Assembly (NCBI GenBank): GCA_003344405.1
Contig: NOWV01000163.1
Span: forward strand, 1 to 64,000
Reading direction: 5' to 3'
Length of the DNA stretch: 64,000 nt
Source: Trichoplax sp. H2
Lineage: Eukaryota; Placozoa; Uniplacotomia; Trichoplacea
The notes beneath the pieces are model-generated. The model worked only from the letters and a program-made list of their open reading frames with translations, was not told where the DNA came from and did no database searches. Both the position numbers and the translations under genes were made by a program. Shown piece after piece: positions 49,579-62,448 of the stretch (position 1 is the stretch's first letter; each line of letters opens with the position of its first letter).

Positions 49579-52500
49579 CTATCGTCGACGGTGGGAGTTG
49601 TAGACAAGTGGAACGCAGTCAACACCCACTGCTGCTGAATAAAAGCGTTGTAGTAATTAAATTTAATTAATAAAGAACAAATAGTATCTTGAATAATACG
49701 CCACCTATTAAAAAAATGAATTGAATTTAAGGTAAAATGTGCACATGTATGATTGCTGATAGCGATGACTGGCATATAATTGTACGCCATAAACTAAAGA
49801 TATGACGGAAATATGCTGTAATTTTTAGGTCATTAATCTGTTAAGAAAAGATAAAATTGAATTCAAATTAGACAATGATGTTAAAAATAGGCAACAGCTG
49901 ACAATAAGAATGGAAGTTTTTGCATTATTATTATGATTGGAGATTCATAGGTCATGTTAGCAGAATGTATTTTCAAAGGGTAATCACGATTTTCAAATAA
50001 ATAAAGAATAGAAGATAATAGATCAATTACTGGCTCAGTGATCCATTCTATTCAAGAAATTAATTTAATATAGCAACTGACGTTAAGGAGGAAATTGCTT
50101 TCTTGTTTCTTGTACTTTAACGTTGTGAAAATTAAACTAAATAGTTCCATCGATTATGATCGATAATTACTTCAAGGGAAATAATATATTAATTTAGTCT
50201 AACGAACAATCTAAGCTGAAAATTAAATCTAATGTTGTCAATTCAATAAAATCAAAATCGATTGTATGCGGTCTATCATTTTCTCTTATCTAAAAATAAA
50301 ATAATATAACACTTTCCCTTCATTCAATGAATTTTGCTGCATTTTTGTTATCTATTTATTGCTACAGCTATTTATAAAATAATCATTTCAACTGATGAAT
50401 AGCAATATCCAGGCAATAGATTAGAAAGATAATAGACAATAGATCGACCCTTACGTGATAGATATGTATGTTAAACTATTGCAGGTATTATTTTCAGTGT
50501 GAAAGTTATTAGGCTTCAGGTGTCATTTACGTTGAAAAGCAACGCTAACTTTCAATAATTTCGATTGGAGGGGCTAAAGAATTTTAAATTATTCTTTACG
50601 GGATGATCAAAAAGAAACAAAGCGATAAAGCCCCTCTAGTCATTTAATTTCAATTGGCAAATGATTTCCTGCGCTAATGTAAATCAATCTTATCAGCGGA
50701 TAATTTTGGAAAACTTTCTTTTTAGTTCTCCGTAGATAAATTTTATCATCATCGGATGATAACATGGCTCTTGGCGTGCTAGGGTTGATTAATAATTTAT
50801 AAATAACCCTATTTTTATATTATTTGTAAGGCGAGTGTGGATTTAATCAACAATTTGAATGCATTCATCAGTATTCGTTAAAACTAAGTTAACTTCCAAC
50901 AAGAGTTGAAGTAAATTGTAGACAATAGATTAATTATTATGTTTAATAGCGTAGTCAAATCAAAGTTAAAAAATCAAAGTATTGATAAGAATATTCTCTC
51001 GGATACTGACAATGACTCAATAGTATAGCAATATCGGCTGGACATATGTCTAATCAATCAGTTTTTTGCATATTACTTTAGCGAAGGCGATGATGGACAG
51101 ATATTACTAAAAAGATTTTGAGTCGCCTACATTCGTTCGCTATTATGTTTATCGCAATCAATTAGTCAAGTAGAACAATTGCAATATTAATGTAATCTAA
51201 TCCAAGTTAAAAAATTTCGCCCTGATATTGGTATTTATAGACGATGAGTATTGCATAAAAAGCGTACGAAAGTTTCATTTTTTATCGATTCCATTTGATT
51301 AATTTAATATACTCTCATCCGCCTCAATATTAATGAATACACGAGGAAGTTGTTTATTCTATAGTTGTTGATATAATTAGTTCCAATAAAACTTTTTCAT
51401 TAATATCTACTCCAATTGAAAATCGTATTCCCTAATCATATTATAGGAATAGCGTCCTAGATTTCCTTATCTCTATCAGCCACTTTATCTTAATTGATTC
51501 TCATAACATATCAGTTTCCATATCCTAGTAATACTTGTTCTGTGATTGATAGGAGCATTAAGATCATGCCAAGCTATGATTAACTATTGGAATTCTTATA
51601 ATTTTCACAGGAGATACTTCAATATGTGCTACAATAAATGACAAATGAAGAGTCGCAACATTGTATTGATTGTAATTTTAACAAGATAACCATTAATTTA
51701 CTGTTGAAAAGTTAAATGTCAAGATTTAATTTCTTAGAAATATGCATGCTATTCTGTAAATTGATGTAACCATGATATATATGATTCATTTCGAAATTAA
51801 TTTTGCAAGGCCTATAGTATCACTTTTTCTAGTTGTTTATTTTATAAAATCAATATTATTCATAAGAAATAGTGGTGACTTTAACTCTTTACGGTAATGC
51901 ATTTTATGAGTGTAGTAGTAAAATAAAGTAAAATATTATGTAACGCAATTGATAAAAAAAACTTCGTTATAGAAAGATACGCCAAGTTAGGGCGAGAAAC
52001 AGTAATCTATCACTGTATCTTGTGCAAATTGAGTGTCTTATAGCACTGGTTATCTATTCTACCTAAATTATAAATCATAACCAAGTAATAACTTCCTGAT
52101 GGGAACAGAATAGAAGTAAGATAGCTTCCTGTTATTAAAATATTTTCTCTATCAGGTATATTAGTTACCGTTAGCCATTTTACACGATCATTCAATGAAG
52201 TAGGATGTTTCTATCGATTAGCTCATCTTATTCTCCGTTAAAGTTATCTTTCATATCATTTGGTTACCTCCTGTTCATTGTATCTATCTTATAGAGCATT
52301 TTCTTGCTATTAATTTGAAAGAATTTATCGTCAGATACAAAATCCAAGCATTTATATCAACAAAATATAAATAAATTTTTTCAATAGGATATAATAACCA
52401 TATAGACGTTGTTGACGAAAAATAGTGATTATGTTGATTGAATTACGTGTCCGCTTTAGAGTCTTTTTTTACTTTAACCATGTATTAATGACGTAGTATC

Positions 52501-55500
52501 TAATATTAATCAAGGATAGTGTTAAAAAGTTAATATATTAATGTTACTTTTGTTGTTCTATTTAAGCTAACGATGTTTTTGATAAGAAGCTAGCTAATAT
52601 CATGATCAATTCAGTGTGGAGTGTTGCTGATGTAGCCGAGATCGATATAACAGTATAAATAATATTATTGCCCTAGGATATCTTCCCTAATGAATAGAAG
52701 TCGTTATTTAAGTAAACTAGTGTAATCTAGTTTATATTTTTAGAGGAGATAAATTAATTTACTTTAGCAAAACAACGGATCAAAGTAAATAGCTATCGAA
52801 TTTCTGCAACAAAAATGATGCTGATGATCTCTATCTGATTCACCATTTATTTAATTACTTCAATCTGTTGTCTTGTGTTATAAAATTAATGTCATCATCA
52901 GTGCTGTCTTCCTTGATCGAACATAATTAAATGTTACGCTAGAGTTATTTATATTTACGGCAGATTATAACAAATACACTGTAGTATTTTATTGAAATCA
53001 ATGTAAACATTTATGAATTTCAAATTACCATTTGGGTAGAGATTACAAAAATGATTTTAATTAAGTTGCTTTTAAGCCATCACGGAAATTTCGATAGCGT
53101 AAGTGGAATTGTTGCTTAACAAAAATTTTGTAACTCATATGAAAATTTATTATACCTTATGGTTAAACATTAAAATACAACAAACAGGATGACGGAGATG
53201 TTTAATCATTTTTCATCTTTCAATCTAACTATTAAATTTGATAGCGAACAGTTACTTTGATACTCCAGATCAGTGGTAGAAATGCTTGTAAACAATTTAA
53301 ATAAATCGTTATAGATTTCCTAACATTACGTAACTACAGAAATAACCCGAATTGATAGAGTTTAAGCCACACTATTTCTGCGACATAAAGTATATTAGAT
53401 AGGAAATAGATTGCGTGAGTGAGAGAAATTCGATGCTATTTATAGAAGCATTACAGAAATATTTTAAATTTTCTTTGGATAAGAATGTATTGAGCAATTT
53501 TAGTATTTTAAATTCTAGTTTAGAAGGAGAAAGATATAATCATCTCGATTATTCTTCAGAAGATGCAACAGTAATAGATTCGTTTGTAGTAATAACTGCA
53601 AAATCTGTTCTTAATCTATCGGCGAAGTTATAAAAATGGAAGTGTCCCGTAAGACTTCTTCGATAGACACATACCATTACCATCATTACTAGTCAAGAAA
53701 AACCTCTGATGGTGTTAGATTATGACTATCAAAGCTTGAAATTTCTTCCAAAATGAACATATTCTTGTCGTCCACACATAAATAATTATTTTATCTAATT
53801 ATATATACAGTGCTCTCATACTAGACTCACGAAAAGGTATGAAAGCGTTTATTTGCACGACATTAATTAGTTCTCATATTATAGATAAAGCTTAAATTTT
53901 GTTCATTAAAATCGGTAACTATTAAAATCAATATTTATCAAGAAATTAATGTAAAGACCTTAAGGATATACAAGCAGGATACTCAGTGTAAATCTGGCTT
54001 TACACCCTATACCATCTTAAGGCATAACAGCCTTACTTAATTTTCAACTTGAGTCTAATACAAAGACAGTCAAAGATTCACTGTAATCGTTTAATATATG
54101 CCGTACAGTAATATAGAAGAAGAGAAGGCGTAATTATAACGTACCCTTTCAATATTTAGATAGATTCCCATTTGTTACAATTTAATGTTGTAATTGTTTA
54201 CTACTAATAAAATTATTTATTTAAAGTTCATGAAACCGCTAGTATCGATTTATATTTCCGCTATAGAATAGCTCAAGTCAAACTGCTTAAAATAGCTTCG
54301 TTCGAAATTAAAACCAATAAGTCTAATTCACCTTTTCATAGGATGTATTAAATCTATTCTTAGTATCATCCTTCCTAATATCGTCTTACGGACACAGAAA
54401 GCGTTATTTTTTTACGTAATGGAATTAGAATTGAATAGCAAGTTGCTTTTTTCAGAGATTCATCGATGATATAAATTATTCGATTCCGAGAAAATGTGCT
54501 GTGAGATAATTTACCTTTGTTCGTAAGAACACTATTTAAAATTGCGCTCAGTTGCGGAACGCCTACTAATTTTAAATACATATTGAATTATATTACTTGT
54601 AAGAATATCATTATTGTGATTTATTGCCTAAATTACAATAAAGTAGAAAAATGGAATTATAGCAATTGATAAGAAGAGCTAAATTTAAACGGCATAAAAA
54701 TCAAAATAATTGAGCTCTGATTGCTTTGAAAAGAGTAGCGAAATGATACTGAAGATATACGATTACTTTTCTCTAATTTTATATCCATTCTTCCTTCTTT
54801 CCAATCTCAGTAGTGTCTATTAAACAGTAGGCCAGAAAGACGTTGATAAGCAGTGTATATCTTTATGTAACGAAGCTGTCTTCTGAAGTGTTTCTAAATT
54901 CTGTTTAAAAAGATCTTACGTTTTTCGTTAGCATTAAATGAACATGACAAGGACAGAGAGAAATTTCTCTCTTAACTCCTTAGATTCTAATTTTATAGGC
55001 TATTCTATTATTTGCCTATTCACCATTTTCTCAGCAATTCCATTATTATCTCGTCACTAATAATTAAAAAATATAGCTATTTCATAAACTATTTGCTTAT
55101 AAAACTATTATTTCTCTTTATTACTAGAACGTTACAGTAGTTGGTATAATTTATAGCTCTACAATTCTTAAAAAATAGAAAGATCTTCTATTTGATTGTA
55201 GTGTATTACCAACTTATGCCAATATCGAAAGTCAAATGAATTAATAGGAAGTAACATTTCTTGTATGCGATAGCAACGGCTTCATATTAAAAGAAAATTT
55301 TTATTTGATATGCTAATTAACATTATTGGAGATAATCTATTTTCCAATAGAGTACCTCTATAATCAACTGATTATATTCACAATTTATTGCTAAATGAAT
55401 TTTTCTCACTTTTGATTTCAATTTAATTCGAATGAATGAGTTATATTTCGTATGTGATTTTTACTTAAACAATCAATCATATTGAATGATATAACCCAAA

Positions 55501-57805
55501 TGATAAATTGCAGAAATATTTTTATGGTTCGTATAGTTAAAAATTTGGTAAAGACAGGAGAACACTAATCCAAGAAGAAATCTACTTCCGATAGACTTAT
55601 TGAAACTACGATAAAAACCAAAGTTTTAATGGATTGTCGTTTTTATACAATCAACTAATATTGAGTCGATTAATTGCATTCTTCTTATGAGATTGGATGC
55701 GTCGATTTAGATTTCATTTTAATTGATCATTGACGCGGAAAGGTAATTTTAAATTACCTCTATTTCTTTTGACATCTATCCTGACCAGCAGGACGTATGC
55801 ATTTGTGACCGACTGCGACTTTATTCAAATATCAGAAAGTAGCTGGCATTAATGACTTCGATAACAGCCGTAATGCCATCAGAAACTAAATCTTTCTACA
55901 CTACCTTCAATAGCTTATGTTGATCCTTATTCATTGTTCAATAAATTAAAGCGCAGTTGTAATGTGAAGTCAAATATTAATGTTAGATAACCAGTTGCAA
56001 TAATACGTATAAAATAATTTTGTCGTAGTAATTGTTACATTATTTGTAGTAACCTGACATTATACTGCTAATATATTACACTAATTAATCGATAATAAGG
56101 GTAAAGGTTGCAAATACCTTACGCAAAAGGAATATCGCTGATATTTGCAATGATTAAATATTAAATTTAATCATGTTGATATTAATATTGATTTATAATC
56201 ATTGACATGTAGAATTAAACTTGACTAACTACTTTATGTCAATAGTACTATTGGGCAGTCTTAACTCTCTGGCTACAGTTGTAGATTCACAAAAAATATT
56301 TTAACTGAGTGACTATCATTTCCATCATCACGTCGTTCAACTTTCCGCAAACAGTGTATTTGTTTCTTACTATCAGTTGTTTAGCTACGCAAAAGTCAAT
56401 AGAGTTTTATCGATAAGATAGCGAAAAGGTCATGAATAGACTATTATAGCATGAAATCATTATAATTTCTAATATCAAGTCATATTAAATTCTTCCTGTA
56501 ATCGTTTAGCTACTCTGCATTTTACAATAGCTTTTCTGTGTAATAGGAAATTTTTAATAACTATTTCAAGCATAGCGATGTCATGATTTCCTTCCTGGTA
56601 AATTTTAACTTTAGGTAAAATCGATTGCTGCTGATAGCAATTTATCTGGTTTGAAAATTTAAAAGAATACGTTTATTTGCAGATGCATATCATATTGAAA
56701 AAAAAACTTATATATGTATGCCTTATTTTACAGCGATAGTCCAAATTTTTTATTCTAGATATCTTAACTTTAATTAACGTTAAACTCTTAGGGTACTATA
56801 CACTTTACTAAGTCAAATTTATTTCAAAATTTTTATTTGATACGGAAAGCAATTAATATATAATAGCTTTATTGCCAGGAAAGCCTTGATTTACTTAGCA
56901 GAGTATCCAATTCTTTGTGCTAACGTATTCATTTATTTAATGGCGAGATCATTGTTTCTATTATTGAATTGTCATTAAAAGCGTATTTAGTAATAATTTT
57001 TCTTAGAAAAAGAATCCTAATCTATCTACCATCTGCTCAGAATTACTTGAAAAGGGGCGCGTCTTGACAAGCTTAAGAACATTACATCAGCCATGACAGT
57101 GCCAAAATATTACTATGTTAGGCCGGACTACTTTAGTTTTTAATCTTAAATATCAAGAGAATTTTAATTGCTTGTGATGTCAGGATGTTATTAATCGATT
57201 CCTAGGATTGACCATAACAAAGACACTAACGATTTTATCCTAAAATTTATCTTACAATTCTACTATTTACTTAGCACCAATTCTAATACCAGCTTGTCTA
57301 TTTACTACTTCAAAGTGATTAAAGAATGCTAGTTCATATTCGGCATTCTAATGATAGTTAATTTAGTTACCTTAAAATCTTTATTACAGCAGGTTGTAGG
57401 TTACTTTATTTAAAGCGCGAGAGTCGAATAGCTACTTTTTGAGGAACTTCCTTCCGGATTTGCTTCCAGACTGATTGTTACCTAAAGCTCAAGAAGCAAG
57501 CAAATATCCTAACTTCAACGATAGATAAATTCAAAATTCGTATAAGAATTAAAACACGTTTAAATACTGCAACACTAATGGGCGACCGATTGATCAAATG
57601 AATTAATACATTATAAAATTCGGTGTTCTTCAATGGTGATATATCCAGGTAATAAAACCAGCTGGATCTACTAGAAAATAATAAATAGTAACGTTTTTTT
57701 TGAAATATGATATCCTATTTTGAGCAGCACACTGTTGGCATCGAAATAAACTCTGTCGTATGAAATCTAATTATCAATGTTAACATGAAACAAAATTCTG
57801 TGTGG
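49579..57805. other. Long gene-poor stretch
   Basis: About 8.2 kb of AT-rich sequence. Only chance-length frames are present, e.g. 53415-53633 (72 codons, no ATG at its start and no clear splice context) and 52010-52195. No RNA gene, tandem array or strong hairpin identified by eye. Confidence 0.4.
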
Positions 57806-59535
57806 TTGATATCGATTTAAGAGATCTCAAAAAATGAGCAGATACTATCTGCCGAAAATACACCCCTTTATCTGCTCAAAATTACAACACTTTATTAGAT
57901 TTAGTTAGTATCTAGCGAATGCTCATAATCATGGTAAGAATACAGTAAATGATTGATTATCACTATTATTTTAATATCTAATGGACATATGTCACAAAAA
58001 AGCTTTGCAACAAGACAACGTAATATACGATTAATAAGTCAATTCCTTGAACAACGTATCAAGGAACGATATCTGCACTATCACAAACACTTTTGCTCTA
58101 CTAGCAGACTACACAAAGACTTGAACGCCTCGTATTTTACGTTGAACACTAAGTTTGAGAATCTTCTTTATTACACGATATACTGCATTTATATACTCTT
58201 CCTTAATAGTTCATGAGTCATAGTTAATACAATTAACATTGGAATCATTTACTGAATTATATAATAATTTTAGCTACTGCTCCCTTAATGCAGACAACAG
58301 TATTTACGAACATAGTCATGTAATGACTAATACAGAATAGTTAGATTACGATATGTCCTATCACGGAGCATTTCCATGATAAGTTACAATCTACCATAAG
58401 TAAATTACAATCACAATGATTGGAACTGTAAGTAGATGGTTTGCATTCCCTATTATAACTATTAATTTCAGTACGTGTATATGTGTCTCTGTCATAAAAA
58501 GTCAATGCTATATTGAAACACAGTATATCCGAATTAGAAGTTAACTAAATAAGGATAGGCTAACAAAATTATCCTAACATAGATATTTCTACTCTAATAC
58601 AGTACATAACACTGTCACAACATATTAAATTTTTTGGTGACAGAAGGCATCGCTAGACATCGATTTTAGTGCCAGATTGTTGTCAAAGGAAGTACAAAAG
58701 GCCGATCTTCCGTCTAATAGATTCGTTATATTTCGCATCTTTAAGACAAATTTTTGGTCATCCACCGCGTGCAGTAACTATGTGCCTCTCGCGAATTCTA
58801 ATTAGATATTACTTCATAATGGAACGAAAAGATTAGTCGTTCAGTAGATACCTCAAATGAAGCCCAGAGAATGCCTATTAATCGCCACTGTGAGACTATT
58901 CGATAGATAATTTTCAACCATAATAAGATAATGACTAGTACTGCCTTGAAGATCCTAAATACATTAGTTAGGCGATCTTTTTCGGGGCTTATATTGATTT
59001 AAGAGTTTTCAAAAAATGGACGGTTGCCATCAGCGTAAAAATGCTTTCCTTTATCAGCTCAAATTTGAAATGTTTCATAAGCTTAAAGGTAGTATCGAAC
59101 GAATATTTTTGATCAACGGTCAGAATACTCTAAACGAATGATTTCACTATCGCTTTAATGTCAAATGGATACGTTAAATTTTTCCTTGATAGAAGGCACT
59201 ACTAAACATTATCGTTTTAGTGGCAGCTCATTTTTCTGGTAAGTGAGAAAAGCTCATCTTCCGTATACAACATTACTTATGTTTTACACAATTTAGACAC
59301 ATCTTTGATCATCTTCCGGGTGAAGAGTAACTACAGTATATATCTCTCTTGACCTTGTAATTATATATCACTTCATAATATAACGAAAAGATTAGTAGAT
59401 CATTAGATATCTCAGACCAAGTGGAGAGGATACCTAGTTAATTGATCACCACTGTTAGACTGAAAGAGTGCCGACAGTAAAGCTATAACTAACACGGAAT
59501 TGGAGATTCTAACTAGGTTACTTAAGCAACCTATT
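57806..59535 (+). repeat. 547-bp tandem duplication, first copy interrupted
   Basis: Copy A (57806-58985, minus the insertion) and copy B (58986-59535) share TTGATTTAAGAG(A/T)T.TC, TTTATC(T/A)GCTCAAA, GACAGAAGGCA/GATAGAAGGCA, GATCTTCCGT/CATCTTCCGT, and CTTCATAAT..AACGAAAAGATTAGT. Copy A has 629 extra bases (57991-58619) bounded by ACATAT on both sides. Divergence suggests the duplication is old. Confidence 0.8.
57991..58619. mobile_element. 629-bp insertion in copy A with ACATAT direct repeats
   Basis: Flanked by ACATAT at 57985-57990 and 58620-58625; copy B has a single related site (GGATACGTTAAAT). The insert begins GTCACAAAAA and ends ACTGTCACA, so the ends are direct, not inverted, repeats. 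It holds an open frame to 58216 (starting in the flank) without recognisable homology. A non-autonomous element or ectopic fragment with target duplication is the simplest reading; deletion from copy B is the alternative. Confidence 0.45.
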
Positions 59536-60194
59536 TGAAACTGCTAGGGCTCAGTAATATCCATTCCTGCTAAAGGTAATGATTAGCTAGGACTTATTAC
59601 GACGACGACAAACCCAGTTACTGCAGATATAACCTTCGTTATTAAATTAAAATCCTTTATATTAGGATGATACTGTATAATAGACTGACCTATCGTAATA
59701 ATTGGGGTTATCAATTTAAAATTTTTTTTTCATTGTTATATTCATTATTTATCCTCAGTCTAAATTAGATGGTCTTACATAGTGAAATTGCACTGAAATT
59801 TCAAATAGATTAAAAGATTAGGGTATCATTTAAAATAATCATAAATCCGCATTTAATTACTTTTAAAATTGCTGATTTCCAAGAAATTCCCTGGAATCTT
59901 CCAGATTAAATATAAGGTTCAAAAGCGTAATAAAATCAACTTTAATAATTCCCTAAGGGAAGCTAACAACATAGATGCTTGTATTGTTCAATAATTAGCT
60001 GATGCTTATTGTCATTTACTGTGTTAACTAAATGTCATATGTTTGATAGAGAATATCTATTAAGCAAGGGATGGCTATGGTAGTAAGAGCTATACAAGTT
60101 ACTGTAATTTAGGCTTCCCTCGATCCCATGAAGAAAAGTCTATTCTATCCTTCAAACAATTAAAAAATAGGCAATATAGGATAGGCTTACTTAC
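59536..60194. other. Intergenic, nothing recognised
   Basis: AT-rich spacer without supportable features. Confidence 0.35.
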
Positions 60195-60296
60195 ATTCTT
60201 GGAATCAGCGATAGAATACAATTTCTCCAACGGGGTTAGAATATCGTTCCAAGTCGTGAAATATGTAATAATCGCAAGTAAAAATGTCAATTGAGT
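60195..60296 (-). CDS. Possible orphan internal exon
   Basis: 34 open codons between an acceptor-like AATTATAG and a perfect donor GTAAGTAAG, phase 0 at both ends. The encoded segment TQLTFLLAIITYFTTWND then ILTPLEKLYSIADSKN would be one hydrophobic helix followed by a polar stretch. I find no partner exons and recognise no family. It may be chance. Confidence 0.25.
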
Positions 60297-62061
60297 CTAT
60301 AATTAATAATTATAGAAAATGCTGTCGTAATTGTTTAGTCAAATAACCTTCCAAATAGTCACATTGTTCAATAAGAAAGAAAAATTGTATAATTAAACCT
60401 TTATTAGGTTACGTATAGTATGCGGTAACTAAGTAGGGTGCGTAAAGGAATGCCCAATTTTCATTTTGATTAATCACGTTTGGATGCCTACAAAGTTGAA
60501 CACCGTGAATTCAGTCAGACTAGGCCTAGGTTTCTAGTTAAAATTTATTTTCCTTACATAATTACTTTTGTTTATTACTGATGGTGGAGTGAAGTCAAAT
60601 TTAAAGTATTTTATGCTCAATATATATTCTTTAAACGCTAGCATTAAGAATCTTAACAAGAATCTTTACTTGGCAAAAATAGTTGTTATAAAAATACCGA
60701 TCTTCTAATAGAGCACTTTTTTCTTCAGAGCTCTTTGTTATTAATCAGTAATATTCATGATGAAAACTATATTCCTGCTCTTCCGCAATCGATAAAGAAA
60801 ATATCAGATGACATGCTTTAAAATAAATAATTATCTATTCAAATTAATATTTATAAGTATTGCTGATTTATGATGCAAGCCTAAAATTAGCTTAAGATTA
60901 ATGACTCAGTATACGAATTAATTTTTAATATAAAGCAAAGTTTTGGAAGAAATGTAATTTTACTACAATATTTTAAATCGCATCAAATATTTGAAGCCAT
61001 AATGATCAATTCTGATTGCCTTTTACCCATTTAATAAAAATTCATGATGCTGATAATCATAATCCACGAAAAGAATTTATTTTAAATATTTAATCTATCT
61101 GTAACTAGTAATCAGATATTTTTAAACTAAACCAATGTATAATTAATTTCTAATGGCTAAGTGGCGAGTCTATGTGTATGATATACAAATATGAATATCT
61201 TGTTTTATTCCGCCGAAAAACAGCAAGGTCATTAACTAAAATGTGCGCAATGAAATGTGGTTCTCTACTGCCAAGAAATTTTACGCAGTGGGTATTTTAG
61301 AGTTATCGTCAAATAATCATGATTGGAGTTTATCTAAGCTATTACGTATTGTTGCATAAATAACAGTGTCTTTCAATGATGTTGAAAGTATACTATTTAA
61401 ATTACGATAATTATTAATCATGTTCCGGTCATTCCGAATGAGTATCCGAAATGCTTTACGTGTGCCTGCTATACTTATAAAATTAATGGATTTCTAATAA
61501 AATTTGAGTTTTACGCTACAGTGTAGGCTAGAAGAACATAGCTTATGTATTCTCTATCTGATAGAAGATGATCAGTATTTTATGTAAGTGGATAAATATC
61601 GATGACGAGGACAAGCCTATTAGCTAGCTCGTAATCATAATTTCTCGTCACAAACCTAGGTTGTTAACTTTCTTTCATAATGAAAATCCCTATAGTGTTT
61701 GCAGTCACTAAATGAAATACAAAACTCGTATATTATAAGCGATCTGCTGTTTAAAAATATCTTTAAGCAACGATTAGCAAGGAATATTTACGTAATAAAG
61801 CAAGTGTTATTTCGGCCAACTTCTCTACTAGTCTAAAGAATCGAATTAAAGCTGAAATTAGTCGGTTTATAGATACGAAATGTATGAAAGCGAATTTATA
61901 CTGTAAATAAGTGCTTCGGGTATTGCATATAAAGCGATGATTATGCAAAGTGTAATATCAATAATGCTTATTAAAGGATTTAAAAGTCCATTAAAGAACC
62001 AGATTTTCTCTATAATTAGTCTTTATAGGGATACAAAATATAAGGCAGAGTAACTACAGTT
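60297..62061. other. Intergenic, nothing recognised
   Basis: No supportable gene. If the orphan exon is real, upstream exons of its gene would be expected here on the minus strand, but none stand out. Confidence 0.35.
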
Positions 62062-62448
62062 TTAATAAATACTTCTGTGCATTAAACTTGTAAGAGTTGG
62101 TAGATAAGCAATATAGTATTGATTCATATTGAATACTAGGTATTTATATAAGTCGATAATAGTCGATAAGAAGCCGATTAAATTAGCTATTAAATAATCG
62201 TTTCGCTTATCCTCGATGTGAAGTACAGCAGTCACTTTAATAAACATCGAATTGCCCAGTTTAGTTAAATTAACCAGACTACTGAATTCTATCAAAACGG
62301 TAATAATCATAATTTTCTTCGCTTGTAAGAGTAACATAGTGTGATGACTTTCAATATAGCTGATGCCAAATGCAAATAATTTAGACATTAAGTGATTTAC
62401 AGTAAAAATTTTTGACATTTGTTCATTCGTAAAAGTCAATGTGTTCAA
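62062..62448 (-). CDS. Unrecognised 128-codon open frame
   Basis: The longest open frame in the gene-poor right third of the window. It has an ATG at codon 11 (EQMSKIF), two hydrophobic stretches (KIMIITVLIEFSSLV and YLIANLIGFLSTIIDLY) and ends MHRSIY before TAA. The layout could fit the last two membrane helices of a receptor-like protein, but no family motif is visible and the composition is only weakly coding-like. Length alone is mildly unusual at this base composition. Confidence 0.2.
   Translation of the reverse strand: MNTLTFTNEQMSKIFTVNHLMSKLFAFGISYIESHHTMLLLQAKKIMIITVLIEFSSLVNLTKLGNSMFIKVTAVLHIEDKRNDYLIANLIGFLSTIIDLYKYLVFNMNQYYIAYLPTLTSLMHRSIY

Noticed and set aside
53415-53633. 72-codon plus-strand frame
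   Set aside because: It opens with GTG, has no clear splice context and no recognisable domain.
57953-58216. 87-codon frame running into the 629-bp insertion
   Set aside because: It crosses the insertion border, which a real gene of the element would not do from its start, and has no homology.
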